Assembly: GCF_900105045.1 (NCBI RefSeq)
Contig: NZ_LT629739.1
Span: forward strand, 1,860,001-1,924,000
Reading direction: 5' to 3'
Source of the DNA: Brevibacterium picturae
Lineage (GTDB): Bacteria; Actinomycetota; Actinomycetes; Actinomycetales; Brevibacteriaceae
DNA length: 64,000 bases
This document shows positions 17,014 to 24,895 of the stretch, in pieces. The notes below the pieces were generated by a model. The model worked only from the letters and a program-made list of their open reading frames with translations, was not told the origin of the DNA and did no database searches. The stretch's first letter is position 1. Each line of letters opens with the position of its first letter. The position numbers and the translations under genes were made by a program.

Positions 17014-17946
17014 TCAGTGGTTTAGGCCCATCTCTTCAATGAGTTGCTCGACTCGGGATCGGATGTCGTCTCGAACCCTTCGAAGTCCAGCTTCGTCAAG
17101 GTGTGTCGGGTCGTCGAGGCTCCAGTCCATGTATCGACGGCCGGGGTACACGGGGCAAGCGTCCCCGCATCCCATGGTGATGACGTAGTCGGCGGCGCGA
17201 ACGACTTCATCCGTGAGCGGCTTAGGGTACTCATCAGGCAGTGGGATGCCTGCCTCTCGCAGTGAAGCGATGACGCGTGGATTGATTTGCTCGTCCGGCG
17301 AAGAGCCAGCCGTGCGGACATGCACGCTCGATCCTGCAAGATGACTCAAATATGCAGCTGCAATCTGTGAGCGGCTCGCATTGCGCACACAGACGAAGAG
17401 CACCTCCGGAGTCCCTCGCAGCACTATGCCACGGGCCGAGGCCAGCGCATCGAGCCGATCTGCTGCATAGCGTGCTGTGAGCGCCGGAAGGTGCGCACGA
17501 GTCTTCGCGCGAGCGTTGAGCAGTTGATAACTCTCCAGCACATAGCGAACCACCGTCTGCTCATTGAAAGTGGAACTGAACCGGTAGGCCAGGTCTCTAG
17601 CGACGTGCACGATCGATTCTGGTAATGGTTCAACAGGCGCAGCATCGTCGATGTCGGATGCGGACCTCCAGCTGGTTAGAAGCCGCCCGTACCGTACCCA
17701 GGCCTCCGCTGTCAGAGCGTCACCTGTTGGCCCAAGGCTCAGCATACCAACCGATCTGAGTGCCGCGAGGGAAGCCTCCACTTCTCGACCTGATGCGCGT
17801 AATTCCTCGGACAGGTGTGACGGATCGTCGCCGGAGGCAATCGTGCTGAGGACACGCAGTGCCAGTGGGTCTCCGAGAACGGCGGCTTGACGCGCACGCT
17901 CTTTCGCCTCATTGGGCTCTAAGGGCCGTCCTAGGCGCGGGGTCAT
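17014..17946 (-). CDS. HTH - helical domain - arsenate reductase fusion (LMW-phosphatase fold)
   Basis: A 310-residue three-part protein. Residues ~1-85 form an HTH-like domain (AAVLGDPLALRVLSTIASG ... DPSHLSEELRASGREVEASLAALRSVGMLS). Residues ~100-170 form a three-helix bundle (YRFSSTFNEQTVVRYVLESYQLL). The C-terminal ~135 residues are a low-molecular-weight phosphatase-type ArsC with P-loop VCVRNASRSQIA (CX5R), and the CGDACPVYPGRRYMDWSLDDP loop typical of actinobacterial arsenate reductases. The start at 17946 overlaps the arsR1 stop (ATGA), so both are co-translated. The first domain may sense or regulate; the reductase part converts arsenate to arsenite, probably with mycothiol or thioredoxin. 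Confidence 0.8.
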   Translation of the reverse strand: MTPRLGRPLEPNEAKERARQAAVLGDPLALRVLSTIASGDDPSHLSEELRASGREVEASLAALRSVGMLSLGPTGDALTAEAWVRYGRLLTSWRSASDIDDAAPVEPLPESIVHVARDLAYRFSSTFNEQTVVRYVLESYQLLNARAKTRAHLPALTARYAADRLDALASARGIVLRGTPEVLFVCVRNASRSQIAAAYLSHLAGSSVHVRTAGSSPDEQINPRVIASLREAGIPLPDEYPKPLTDEVVRAADYVITMGCGDACPVYPGRRYMDWSLDDPTHLDEAGLRRVRDDIRSRVEQLIEEMGLNH

Positions 17947-18263
17947 CGTAGGAGATCTTCGAGGGCTGCTCGGCGTTCCGAAGCAACGGATAGCCAGATG
18001 TATTTCTTCTCGCGTTCGCGCATAAGTAGTCCGTCTTCCACGAGGATTTTGACATGATGAGTGATTGTCGGTTGAGAGACGCCAAGTACCTCCGCGAGCT
18101 GACCCACCGTGGCTCGCCCTTCTTCTGCACCCAGAATCAAGCTCAAGAGCTGGAGACGAGTTGGGTCCGCGACCGCGCGCAGTGTCTGGGCAAGTTCCTC
18201 CGCCGTCGATCGCGGCAGCGGCACGCCTGACACGGCAGGGTCGGTGGTCCGGGGTTCGTTCAC
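17943..18263 (-). CDS. arsR: ArsR-family transcriptional regulator 1
   Basis: A 106-residue ArsR/SmtB winged helix: ADPTRLQLLSLIL, then the recognition helix VSQPTITHHVKILVEDGLLMRERE. It lacks the ELCVCDL-type cysteine pair of classical arsenic sensors and has no Cys at all, so metalloid sensing, if any, uses another site or partner. The GTG at 18263 has no clear ribosome site, but the upstream minus-strand frame stops at 18260-18262 over this GTG, which could couple them. The downstream partner is the HTH-ArsC fusion, overlapping by four bases. Confidence 0.8.
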   Translation of the reverse strand: MNEPRTTDPAVSGVPLPRSTAEELAQTLRAVADPTRLQLLSLILGAEEGRATVGQLAEVLGVSQPTITHHVKILVEDGLLMREREKKYIWLSVASERRAALEDLLR

Positions 18264-18511
18264 ATGACCAAGAGTATCGGTGCGGTGCCAAGATACTCGT
18301 CTACGGCACGGACATCGACCCCGAGCACCGACATGACAGCTAAAGATCTGCAGTCTTCGACGCGGATCGAGTGAAACATCAACGCCGGCGCTGTGAGCCC
18401 AGACTTGAGCAAGCGAGACGTTATGGAACTCCGGTCTCGAACAGGGAATAGACTCTCTGCGCAGTCGTGCTTGCAAACGGAAGCGCCCGGCGCTGTAGCG
18501 ACCGAAAGCAC
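18260..18511 (-). CDS. Possible small ORF coupled to arsR1
   Basis: An 83-codon minus-strand frame from a GTG at 18511 ends with a TGA overlapping the arsR1 GTG (GTGA), which suggests a real coupled gene. The same frame continues upstream past an in-frame TAG (18539-18541) to an ATG at 18649 (MNLTVLAVSSIGTIVS), so the original may have been a ~130-codon gene now broken by a nonsense codon. I recognise no family. The rest of the 18512-18689 gap holds nothing else. Confidence 0.25.
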   Translation of the reverse strand: MLSVATAPGASVCKHDCAESLFPVRDRSSITSRLLKSGLTAPALMFHSIRVEDCRSLAVMSVLGVDVRAVDEYLGTAPILLVM

Positions 18512-18689
18512 GCTGGCGACATCTCCGAGAAGGGCGACCTATAGATCGTTGAGCAGTGCGCTTCCGTTGTCGGAGAACAGGGGCGACACTTTGGACAACA
18601 CCGACACGATTGTGCCGATCGACGAAACCGCCAATACGGTCAGGTTCATTACGAACGCGGTAGCACACTTTCGGTACCTGCATGACGGA

Positions 18690-19763
18690 TCAGCACACGG
18701 TATCCGCGATGGCGGCGACGGTGGCTTTTGCTGTGGCGCCGACGCCGATGAGGGTGGCGGACCCCGGTCCGGTCCAGTCGCCGTAGCCCACAAAATATAG
18801 TCCCGGATAGTGAGTCGCCGTAGTACCGGTCAATGTGATGGTGCCGTCGCGTTCACGAAGATCGAGGTCGCGCAGATGGCGCAGAGCTGGACGGAATCCA
18901 GTGCACCAGATCACAGAATCAATATGCCGCCTACTCTCATCAGGCCAGGCCACAGCATCGGGGAGGAAGCGATTAAACATTGGGGACGCGACCAACAGGC
19001 CGGCATCGCGAGCGTCTTTGACCGGTGGCACGACGACGATGTCGCCCAGGTTGGCCACTCCGCCAGGATCTGCTTCACCAGCCGCTTTCGCCTGCACTTG
19101 ACGGGTGGCGACTCGGAAAAGCTCACGCCCGTCCACGTCATCGGGAAGGTAGTGCGGCTCGCCCCGCAGACACCAAGTGACCTTGGCAGAGTCAACAAGG
19201 TCGGCCGCGATCTGTGCTCCGGAATTGGCGCCGCCGACGACCAGTACTGATTGGGAGTCGAACGGTTCGGGGCCACGGTAGGCAGCGCTGTGGATCTGGG
19301 TTCCGTGAAAAGTCTCCTGGCCCGGCACGCGTGGCCAAAATGGTTGCGACCATGTGCCCGTCGCATTGACGACTGCCGAGGCCTCCCATTCGCCTGAATC
19401 GGTGAGGACCTTAAACCCTGTCCGGTTTGGAAGGACGTGCATGACCTCGACGGGACGTTCAACCGGCAGGCCGTAGCGCTTCTCATAGTCGGCTAAGTAG
19501 TCGATGACGTGTCCAGCATCAGGATTCTCACCGTGTGCCGGAGGCATCATTCGGCCCGGCAATGATGAATACTGAGCCGGAGAGAACAGTCGCAGTGAGG
19601 GCCAAACATGTTGCCAAGCACCACCGGGTTGGTGCTGCTGGTCGAGGATGACAAAGGAAAGACCTGCCCGCCGCAGATAGTATCCAACAGCCAGTCCCGA
19701 TTGCCCGCCGCCGACGACGACAACATCAACATTCCGCATCGATGTGGAGGTGCCGAGGTGCAT
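18690..19763 (-). CDS. arsO: ArsO-type flavin-containing monooxygenase
   Basis: A 357-residue FAD/NAD(P)H oxidoreductase. The FAD-binding GGGQSGLAVGYYLRRAG is near residue 17, followed by GGAWQHVWPSLRLFSPAQYSSLPG, a hallmark of ArsO-like proteins in ars operons. The NAD(P)-binding motif VLVVGGANSGAQIA and a late ATG-type motif (WCTGFRPALRHL) complete the fold. Its exact reaction with arsenic is not settled in the family. The ATG at 19763 overlaps the arsR2 stop (ATGA); an internal ATG at 19739 (MRNVDVV) is an alternative start. It is co-transcribed with arsR2 and divergent from acr3. Confidence 0.8.
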   Translation of the reverse strand: MHLGTSTSMRNVDVVVVGGGQSGLAVGYYLRRAGLSFVILDQQHQPGGAWQHVWPSLRLFSPAQYSSLPGRMMPPAHGENPDAGHVIDYLADYEKRYGLPVERPVEVMHVLPNRTGFKVLTDSGEWEASAVVNATGTWSQPFWPRVPGQETFHGTQIHSAAYRGPEPFDSQSVLVVGGANSGAQIAADLVDSAKVTWCLRGEPHYLPDDVDGRELFRVATRQVQAKAAGEADPGGVANLGDIVVVPPVKDARDAGLLVASPMFNRFLPDAVAWPDESRRHIDSVIWCTGFRPALRHLRDLDLRERDGTITLTGTTATHYPGLYFVGYGDWTGPGSATLIGVGATAKATVAAIADTVC

Positions 19764-20119
19764 CAGTTCAGGGTCAGGAATTGTCGCAATTCAGTGAAGG
19801 CCTCGCGAACTACCGTGTAATGGGCCCACTTTCCGCGCTGCTCCCGAGTCAGAAGACCTGCTTCGACGAGCTTCTTAAGATGATGACTGATCGTCGGCTG
19901 ACTGATGTCGAGAACATCGATGAGATCGCACGCGCACACTGACTGACACCCTTGCGCAGCCACATGCGACATTACCCGCAGGCGCATCGGATCCGCCAGC
20001 GCTTTGAGCTTCATCGCCATCCGTTCGGCTCCTGCCACCTCAATAGGAGCTGCAGCCAATGAGCAGCACTCTTCCGCCGAGGCGTCGAAGACCTTCGTGT
20101 CGTCAATTGCAATAGTCAT
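19763..20119 (-). CDS. arsR: ArsR-family arsenic-responsive regulator 2
   Basis: About 118 residues. The winged helix reads ADPMRLRVMSHVA ... VCACDLIDVLDISQPTISHHLKKLVEAGLLTREQRGKW. Cysteines in GCQSVCACDL, plus ECCS near the N-terminus, match As(III)-sensing ArsR types. The ATG at 20119 is preferred because a TATGAT -10 box ends six bases before it, implying a leaderless mRNA; an ATG at 20134 would add five residues but lies inside the operator. It probably represses both itself-arsO and the divergent acr3 operon through the dyad at 20128-20153. Confidence 0.85.
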   Translation of the reverse strand: MTIAIDDTKVFDASAEECCSLAAAPIEVAGAERMAMKLKALADPMRLRVMSHVAAQGCQSVCACDLIDVLDISQPTISHHLKKLVEAGLLTREQRGKWAHYTVVREAFTELRQFLTLN

Positions 20120-20127
20120 GACACCAT

Positions 20128-20153
20128 CATACATTGACGAACATCGATGTATG
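20128..20153. promoter_or_regulatory. ArsR operator between arsR2 and acr3
   Basis: CATACAT (20128-20134) and ATGTATG (20147-20153) form a perfect 7-bp inverted repeat with a 12-bp spacer. It overlaps a minus-strand -10 (TATGAT) for arsR2 and a plus-strand promoter for acr3 (TTGACG at 20134-20139, TATAGT at 20156-20161). A bound repressor would block both directions. Confidence 0.6.
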
Positions 20154-20197
20154 CTTATAGTCTTCCCTTAGATGCACATCAATATGAAGAGGTTTGG

Positions 20198-21301
20198 ATG
20201 ACTACCACCACAACAGACTCGACACCCGTGTTGAAGGAGATGTCTTTCCTTGACCGGTGGTTGCCGGTCTGGATTCTCTTGGCCATGGCCGTTGGCCTGC
20301 TTTTGGGGAACTTCGTCCCGGGCCTCAATACTGCGCTTGAAGCGGTGAAAATCGGCGAGGTGTCACTGCCGATTGCTATCGGCCTGTTGGTCATGATGTA
20401 TCCCGTGCTGGCAAAAGTCCGCTACGACGAGACTCAGCGAGTAACTGGTGATCGGAAACTACTCGTCTTGTCACTGGTATTGAACTGGGTTGCCGGTCCG
20501 GCGTTCATGTTCGCCCTGGCTTGGATCTTCTTGGCTGATCTGCCTGAGTTTCGCACTGGCCTGATCATTGTCGGCCTTGCCCGGTGTATTGCCATGGTCT
20601 TCATCTGGAACGATCTCGCGTGCGGTGATCGCGAGGCCGCCGCGGTACTCGTGGCCATCAATTCCGTGTTCCAGGTCGTCGCCTTTGGGGCGCTCGGTTG
20701 GTTCTACCTTCAAGTCCTGCCCTCATGGTTGGGATTGCCGACAACATCGGCAGATTTCTCGGTCTGGGCCATCGTCCTCTCCGTCCTCGTCTTCCTCGGA
20801 ATCCCTCTCCTGGCAGGGTTCCTCACCCGGACATTCGGCGAGAAGGCTAAAGGTCGGCAATGGTATGAAGAGAAGTTCTTGCCCAAGATCGGGCCCTGGG
20901 CCCTCTATGGTCTGCTGTTCACCATCGTTTTGCTGTTCTCCTTCCAAGGAGAGGCGATCATTTCTCAGCCCATCGACGTCGTTCGCATCGCGGTGCCCTT
21001 GCTGTTGTACTTCGTCCTCATGTTCAGCGTCAGCCTGTTGGTGTCTCGGGCTGCGGGGCTGAACTATGCGAAATCGACGACTGTGGCTTTCACTGCCTCG
21101 GGCAATAACTTCGAACTGGCCATCGCCGTGGCCATCGGCACCTTCGGCGTCACCTCTGGCCAAGCCTTGGCCGGAGTCGTCGGTCCACTCATCGAAGTCC
21201 CCGTCCTCGTCGGACTCGTCTACGTCGCCCTGTGGGCCGGACGGAAACTCTTTCCCAATGACCCCACTGTCCCAACTCATGCCAATGGAGCTCGACCATG
21301 A
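20198..21301 (+). CDS. acr3: Acr3-family arsenite efflux permease
   Basis: A 367-residue, ten-helix arsenite exporter of the BART superfamily. Signatures include FVPGLNTALEAVKIGEVSLPIAIGLLVMMYPVLAKVRYDE, LARCIAMVFIWNDLACGDREAAAVLVAINS with the essential Cys, and a late FTASGNNFELAIAVAIGTFG. It pumps As(III) out using the proton gradient. The ATG at 20198 has an AAGAGG site; an upstream in-frame ATG lies in the operator and is not used. It heads the plus-strand ars operon, and its stop overlaps the next gene (ATGA). Confidence 0.92.
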   Translation: MTTTTTDSTPVLKEMSFLDRWLPVWILLAMAVGLLLGNFVPGLNTALEAVKIGEVSLPIAIGLLVMMYPVLAKVRYDETQRVTGDRKLLVLSLVLNWVAGPAFMFALAWIFLADLPEFRTGLIIVGLARCIAMVFIWNDLACGDREAAAVLVAINSVFQVVAFGALGWFYLQVLPSWLGLPTTSADFSVWAIVLSVLVFLGIPLLAGFLTRTFGEKAKGRQWYEEKFLPKIGPWALYGLLFTIVLLFSFQGEAIISQPIDVVRIAVPLLLYFVLMFSVSLLVSRAAGLNYAKSTTVAFTASGNNFELAIAVAIGTFGVTSGQALAGVVGPLIEVPVLVGLVYVALWAGRKLFPNDPTVPTHANGARP

Positions 21302-21735
21302 CTGAATCATCGACAAGCACCACACCCAGTGTTCTCTTCGTCTGCGTCAAAAACGGTGGCAAATCGCAGATGGCTGCGGCCTTGATGCGACACCACGCAG
21401 GACAAACCATCGAGGTGCATTCGGCTGGAACCACACCCGGAACCAGCCTCAATGCTCTCTCCGCCGAGGCGATTGCGGAGGTGGGCGCAGACATGACTCA
21501 CGACTCTCCCAAACCCATTGATCCAGACCTGCTGGCGCACGTCGATCGTGTCATCGTCCTCGGAACCGACGCTCATGTCGAGCCAGTCGCGGGCATGAGA
21601 GCACCGATCGAAACGTGGAAGACCGACGAGCCCTCCGAACGAGGAATCGACGGTATCGAGCGCATGCGACTTGTCCGCGACGATATCGACGACCACATCC
21701 GCACCCTGATGACCGAGCTACTCAAAAATTCTTGA
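21298..21735 (+). CDS. LMW-phosphatase-fold ArsC-like protein with Lys in the P-loop
   Basis: A 145-residue protein with the low-molecular-weight phosphatase fold (LFVCVKNGGKSQMAAALMRHHAG). In arsenate reductases the P-loop is CX5R; here the arginine position is lysine (CVKNGGKS). The CGDACP redox loop of its neighbours is absent, replaced by VLGTDAHVEP. It may therefore be a mycothiol-dependent type or a non-reductase partner. It overlaps the acr3 stop by four bases and is followed 12 bases later by a canonical arsC, so it is an operon member. Confidence 0.8.
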   Translation: MTESSTSTTPSVLFVCVKNGGKSQMAAALMRHHAGQTIEVHSAGTTPGTSLNALSAEAIAEVGADMTHDSPKPIDPDLLAHVDRVIVLGTDAHVEPVAGMRAPIETWKTDEPSERGIDGIERMRLVRDDIDDHIRTLMTELLKNS

Positions 21736-21747
21736 TTGGAATCGCTG

Positions 21748-22170
21748 ATGACTGAAACCACCCCCACCGTCCTCTTCGTCTGCGTCCACAACGCAGGCCG
21801 CTCGCAAATGGCAGCCGGATACCTCGAAGCGTTGTCTCACGGACAAATCGAGGTGCTCTCGGCAGGTTCAGAACCGGCCGAGAGCATTAACCCCATCGCG
21901 GTTCAAGCCATGGCCGAAGACGGTATTGATATCACCGGTTCCGCCCCGAAGATCCTCACTACCGACGCGGTGAAGGAATCCGACGTCGTCATCACCATGG
22001 GCTGTGGTGACGCCTGCCCCATCTTCCCCGGAAAACGCTACGAAGACTGGCAGCTCGACGATCCTGCAGGCCAGGGAATCGACGCAGTTCGTCCTATCCG
22101 CGACGACATCAAGAGCCGAATTCAGCAACTCATCTCCGAGCTGTCGCCGGCGGCGACCCCATCGAACTAA
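21748..22170 (+). CDS. arsC: Arsenate reductase (LMW-phosphatase type)
   Basis: A 140-residue reductase. P-loop LFVCVHNAGRSQMAAGYL (CX5R) is near the N-terminus; the ITMGCGDACPIFPGKRYEDWQLDDP segment supplies further cysteines and the catalytic Asp. It reduces As(V) to As(III) for export by Acr3. The ATG at 21748 has a short GGA upstream; a TTG at 21736 is an alternative that adds four residues. It is followed 10 bases later by a thioredoxin reductase gene, suggesting thioredoxin-type electron supply. Confidence 0.88.
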   Translation: MTETTPTVLFVCVHNAGRSQMAAGYLEALSHGQIEVLSAGSEPAESINPIAVQAMAEDGIDITGSAPKILTTDAVKESDVVITMGCGDACPIFPGKRYEDWQLDDPAGQGIDAVRPIRDDIKSRIQQLISELSPAATPSN

Positions 22171-22180
22171 GGCCCAACCC

Positions 22181-23173
22181 ATGACATACACCCCCAGCAC
22201 TGATGCCGGTACAACCGATGACCTCATCATCATCGGGTCCGGACCAGCCGGATACACCGCAGCCATCTACGCCGCCCGCGCGGGACTGAACCCGCGGGTC
22301 ATCGCCGGGTCGGTCACCCACGGTGGAGCCTTGATGACAACGACCGATGTCGAGAACTTCCCCGGCTTCCCCTCCGGCGTCCAAGGCCCGGACCTGATGA
22401 TGGACCTCAGCGAACAGGCTCGCAGGTTCGGTGCCCGCATCGAATACGACGATGCCTCGGCAGTCGACCTCACAGGAGACATCAAGACAGTCACCACCCT
22501 GACGGGTGCGGCCTACAACAGCCCAGCCGTCATCGTCGCGACCGGATCCGCGTACAAAGAACTGGGACTTCCAGAAGAGAAGAGACTCACCGGCCACGGC
22601 TTGTCTTGGTGCGCGACCTGCGACGGATTCTTCTTCCGCGACCAACACCTCATCGTCGTCGGCGGCGGAGACTCAGCGATGGAAGAAGCGCTGTTCCTGA
22701 CACGATTCGCCCGAACAGTCACAATTGTCGTCCGACGCGAGACCTTGCGGGCCTCAAAGATCATGGCCGAGAGAGCACAGGCGAATGAGAAGATTCGCTT
22801 CGTCTACAACAGTCACATCACCAGCCTCGACGGAGGCGAGAAAGTCACTGGCGTGACCGTAACCGACTCGGTCACCGGAGCCACCAGCCAGATAGAAGCC
22901 ACTGGTGTCTTCGTCGCCATCGGCCACCTGCCTCGCACCGACCTGGTCAGGGGCCAGCTCGACCTCGATGCTGAGGGCTATATCCTCGTCGATGCACCCA
23001 CGACTATGACGAACCTTCCCGGCGTATTCGCATGCGGAGATGCCGTTGACCACCGCTACCGCCAAGCCATCACCGCGGCCGGCACCGGATGCGCGGCAGC
23101 ACTCGATGCCGAACGCTTCCTGGCCACCTACACCCCAGCAACACCCGTCCTTGAGGAGATATCCCATGCATGA
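22181..23173 (+). CDS. trxB: Thioredoxin-disulfide reductase
   Basis: A 330-residue flavoprotein with FAD-binding IIIGSGPAGYTAAIYAARAG, redox-active CATC (Cys144, Cys147) in WCATCDGFFF, NADPH-binding VVGGGDSAMEEALFLTR and the closing GVFACGDAVDHRYRQAITAAGTGC. It passes electrons from NADPH to thioredoxin; inside an ars operon it likely recycles the arsenate reductases. Start ATG 22181; a longer open frame upstream lies within arsC and is not used. Its end overlaps the next flavoprotein by eight bases. Confidence 0.9.
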   Translation: MTYTPSTDAGTTDDLIIIGSGPAGYTAAIYAARAGLNPRVIAGSVTHGGALMTTTDVENFPGFPSGVQGPDLMMDLSEQARRFGARIEYDDASAVDLTGDIKTVTTLTGAAYNSPAVIVATGSAYKELGLPEEKRLTGHGLSWCATCDGFFFRDQHLIVVGGGDSAMEEALFLTRFARTVTIVVRRETLRASKIMAERAQANEKIRFVYNSHITSLDGGEKVTGVTVTDSVTGATSQIEATGVFVAIGHLPRTDLVRGQLDLDAEGYILVDAPTTMTNLPGVFACGDAVDHRYRQAITAAGTGCAAALDAERFLATYTPATPVLEEISHA

Positions 23174-24503
23174 GACCACCACCCAGGAACTGCCGGTTGT
23201 CATCATCGGAGCAGGACCCGTTGGTCTAGCCGCCGCCGCCCACATCCGTGAACGCGGACTCGCCCCTCTGGTTCTCGAAGCCGGCGACACCATCGGCGCC
23301 GCTATCCGGCAATGGGGTCACACCCGCTTGTTCTCTCCCTGGCGGTACAACATCGATTCCGCCGCCGAAAGGCTACTCGCCACCACAGGCTGGCAATCAC
23401 CCGATCCCGACGCCCTACCAACCGGCCACGAACTCATCGAGGACTATCTCACCCCACTGGCCACGGCCCTCGGCGATACGGTCAAGACCGGTTCGCGGGT
23501 CGTAGCCGTGTCGAGAGAAGGAATCGATAAAACCCGCAGCGCCGACCGGGACGCCACCCCGTTCCTCGTCCGAGTCACCGACTCCGACGGTAGCAGCGAA
23601 GACCTTCTCGCCCACAGCGTCATCGATGCATCGGGCACCTGGGAACAGCCGAACCCGCTGGGGCGCTCCGGCCTTCCAGCACCTGGTGAGGTCGAGGCCG
23701 TGGCCCGTGACCTCATCGTCACCCCTTTGCCGGCTGTGGTCGGTATCGATAGAGACCGGTTCGCCGGCCGCCACGTCCTCGTCGTCGGTGCCGGACATTC
23801 CGCAGCGAACACCCTGCTCGAGCTGGCCGACTTGGCACGAGAAGAACCCACGACACGTATCAGCTGGGCTGTGCGCTCTGCCGATGTCTCCCACGTCTAC
23901 GGCGGAGAAGACAATGACGATCTCGCTGCTCGCGGAGCACTCGGATCGCGTCTGCGATCACTCGTCGAATCCGGCGGAATCAATGTCCATACGTCGTTCG
24001 TCATCACCGGCTTCGACAGTTCCGACAACCACCTGAATATTTCGGCCACAGGCAGGGACGGGGATAGTCAACTTGACGTTGACGTGCTCGTGCCGGCCAC
24101 CGGATTCCGCCCGGATCTGTCTATCCTCAGCGAGTTGCGACTCGACCTCGATCCCGCCGTTGAGGCACCCAGTCAGCTGGGGCCGCTCATCGATCCGGAG
24201 TTCCACTCCTGCGGCAGTGTCGCACCCCATGGCGAGCGACAGCTGGCCCACCCCGACGCAGGCTTCTACATTGTCGGAATGAAGAGCTACGGGCGAGCAC
24301 CCACGTTCCTCATGGCCACCGGCTATGAACAGGTCCGCTCCATCGCCGCTGCTCTTGCCGGTGACCGCGCTGCGGCCGACGATGTCCACCTCAACCTTCC
24401 CGAAACAGGGGTGTGCACCACCGACCTGGGAGGATCCTGCGATGCACCAGCCATGCCGCAACCAGTGGCCATCGGCGCCGCACCCACTTCCTCGTGCTGC
24501 TGA
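23166..24503 (+). CDS. ars-operon FAD-dependent oxidoreductase with a Cys-rich tail
   Basis: A 445-residue two-dinucleotide-domain flavoprotein: VVIIGAGPVGLAAAAHIRERG at residue ~11 and HVLVVGAGHSAANTLLEL in the middle, with VPATGFRPDLSIL near the end. It resembles the flavin oxidoreductases often found in actinobacterial ars clusters. The last ~30 residues carry VCTTDLGGSCDAPAMP and a terminal SSCC, four cysteines that could bind As(III) or accept electrons. The ATG at 23166 has a GAGGAG site and overlaps trxB by eight bases. The reaction is unknown; arsenite binding is inference. Confidence 0.75.
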   Translation: MHETTTQELPVVIIGAGPVGLAAAAHIRERGLAPLVLEAGDTIGAAIRQWGHTRLFSPWRYNIDSAAERLLATTGWQSPDPDALPTGHELIEDYLTPLATALGDTVKTGSRVVAVSREGIDKTRSADRDATPFLVRVTDSDGSSEDLLAHSVIDASGTWEQPNPLGRSGLPAPGEVEAVARDLIVTPLPAVVGIDRDRFAGRHVLVVGAGHSAANTLLELADLAREEPTTRISWAVRSADVSHVYGGEDNDDLAARGALGSRLRSLVESGGINVHTSFVITGFDSSDNHLNISATGRDGDSQLDVDVLVPATGFRPDLSILSELRLDLDPAVEAPSQLGPLIDPEFHSCGSVAPHGERQLAHPDAGFYIVGMKSYGRAPTFLMATGYEQVRSIAAALAGDRAAADDVHLNLPETGVCTTDLGGSCDAPAMPQPVAIGAAPTSSCC

Positions 24504-24535
24504 CCACACGAATTCCACCACCGAGAGAGGCTGAT

Positions 24536-24712
24536 ATGTCTGAGACCCCCCAGCTTATCGAGAAGCAGATCACCGTGTCGAACCCCGTCGACGGCTCCCC
24601 GCTGACGATCAATCTCAGCGTCGAAGTACAGATGCCTGACTGCAACTGCACGCCACGCGTGACGTCGCCGGGCAATCCTCCCGGCTGGCAACCTCGCAGC
24701 CACCGACGGTAA
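24536..24712 (+). CDS. CxC micro-protein in the ars operon
   Basis: A 58-residue protein starting MSETPQLIEKQITVSNPVDG and containing PDCNCTP near residue 38, then a basic, proline-rich tail. The ATG at 24536 has a GAGAGAGG site seven bases upstream, and the gene lies 32 bases after the flavoprotein on the same strand. I recognise no family. The CxC pair and position suggest a metalloid-binding or redox accessory role. The following 183 bases hold no further gene. Confidence 0.55.
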   Translation: MSETPQLIEKQITVSNPVDGSPLTINLSVEVQMPDCNCTPRVTSPGNPPGWQPRSHRR

Positions 24713-24895
24713 CTCCCGTACACCCATTGGCAACCGTTTGCCCGGTGTCGTTACCTCCTCGACGACGCCAGGCAGACAACCAAAAGCATCATGGCATTTC
24801 ACGAAACGATCAGTACGTCATGGCACTGATCCCACCGTCGGCCCAGAACCTCGCGCCTTGAAAAATCCACTTTGCACCCTTGAAAGGACCCGGAC

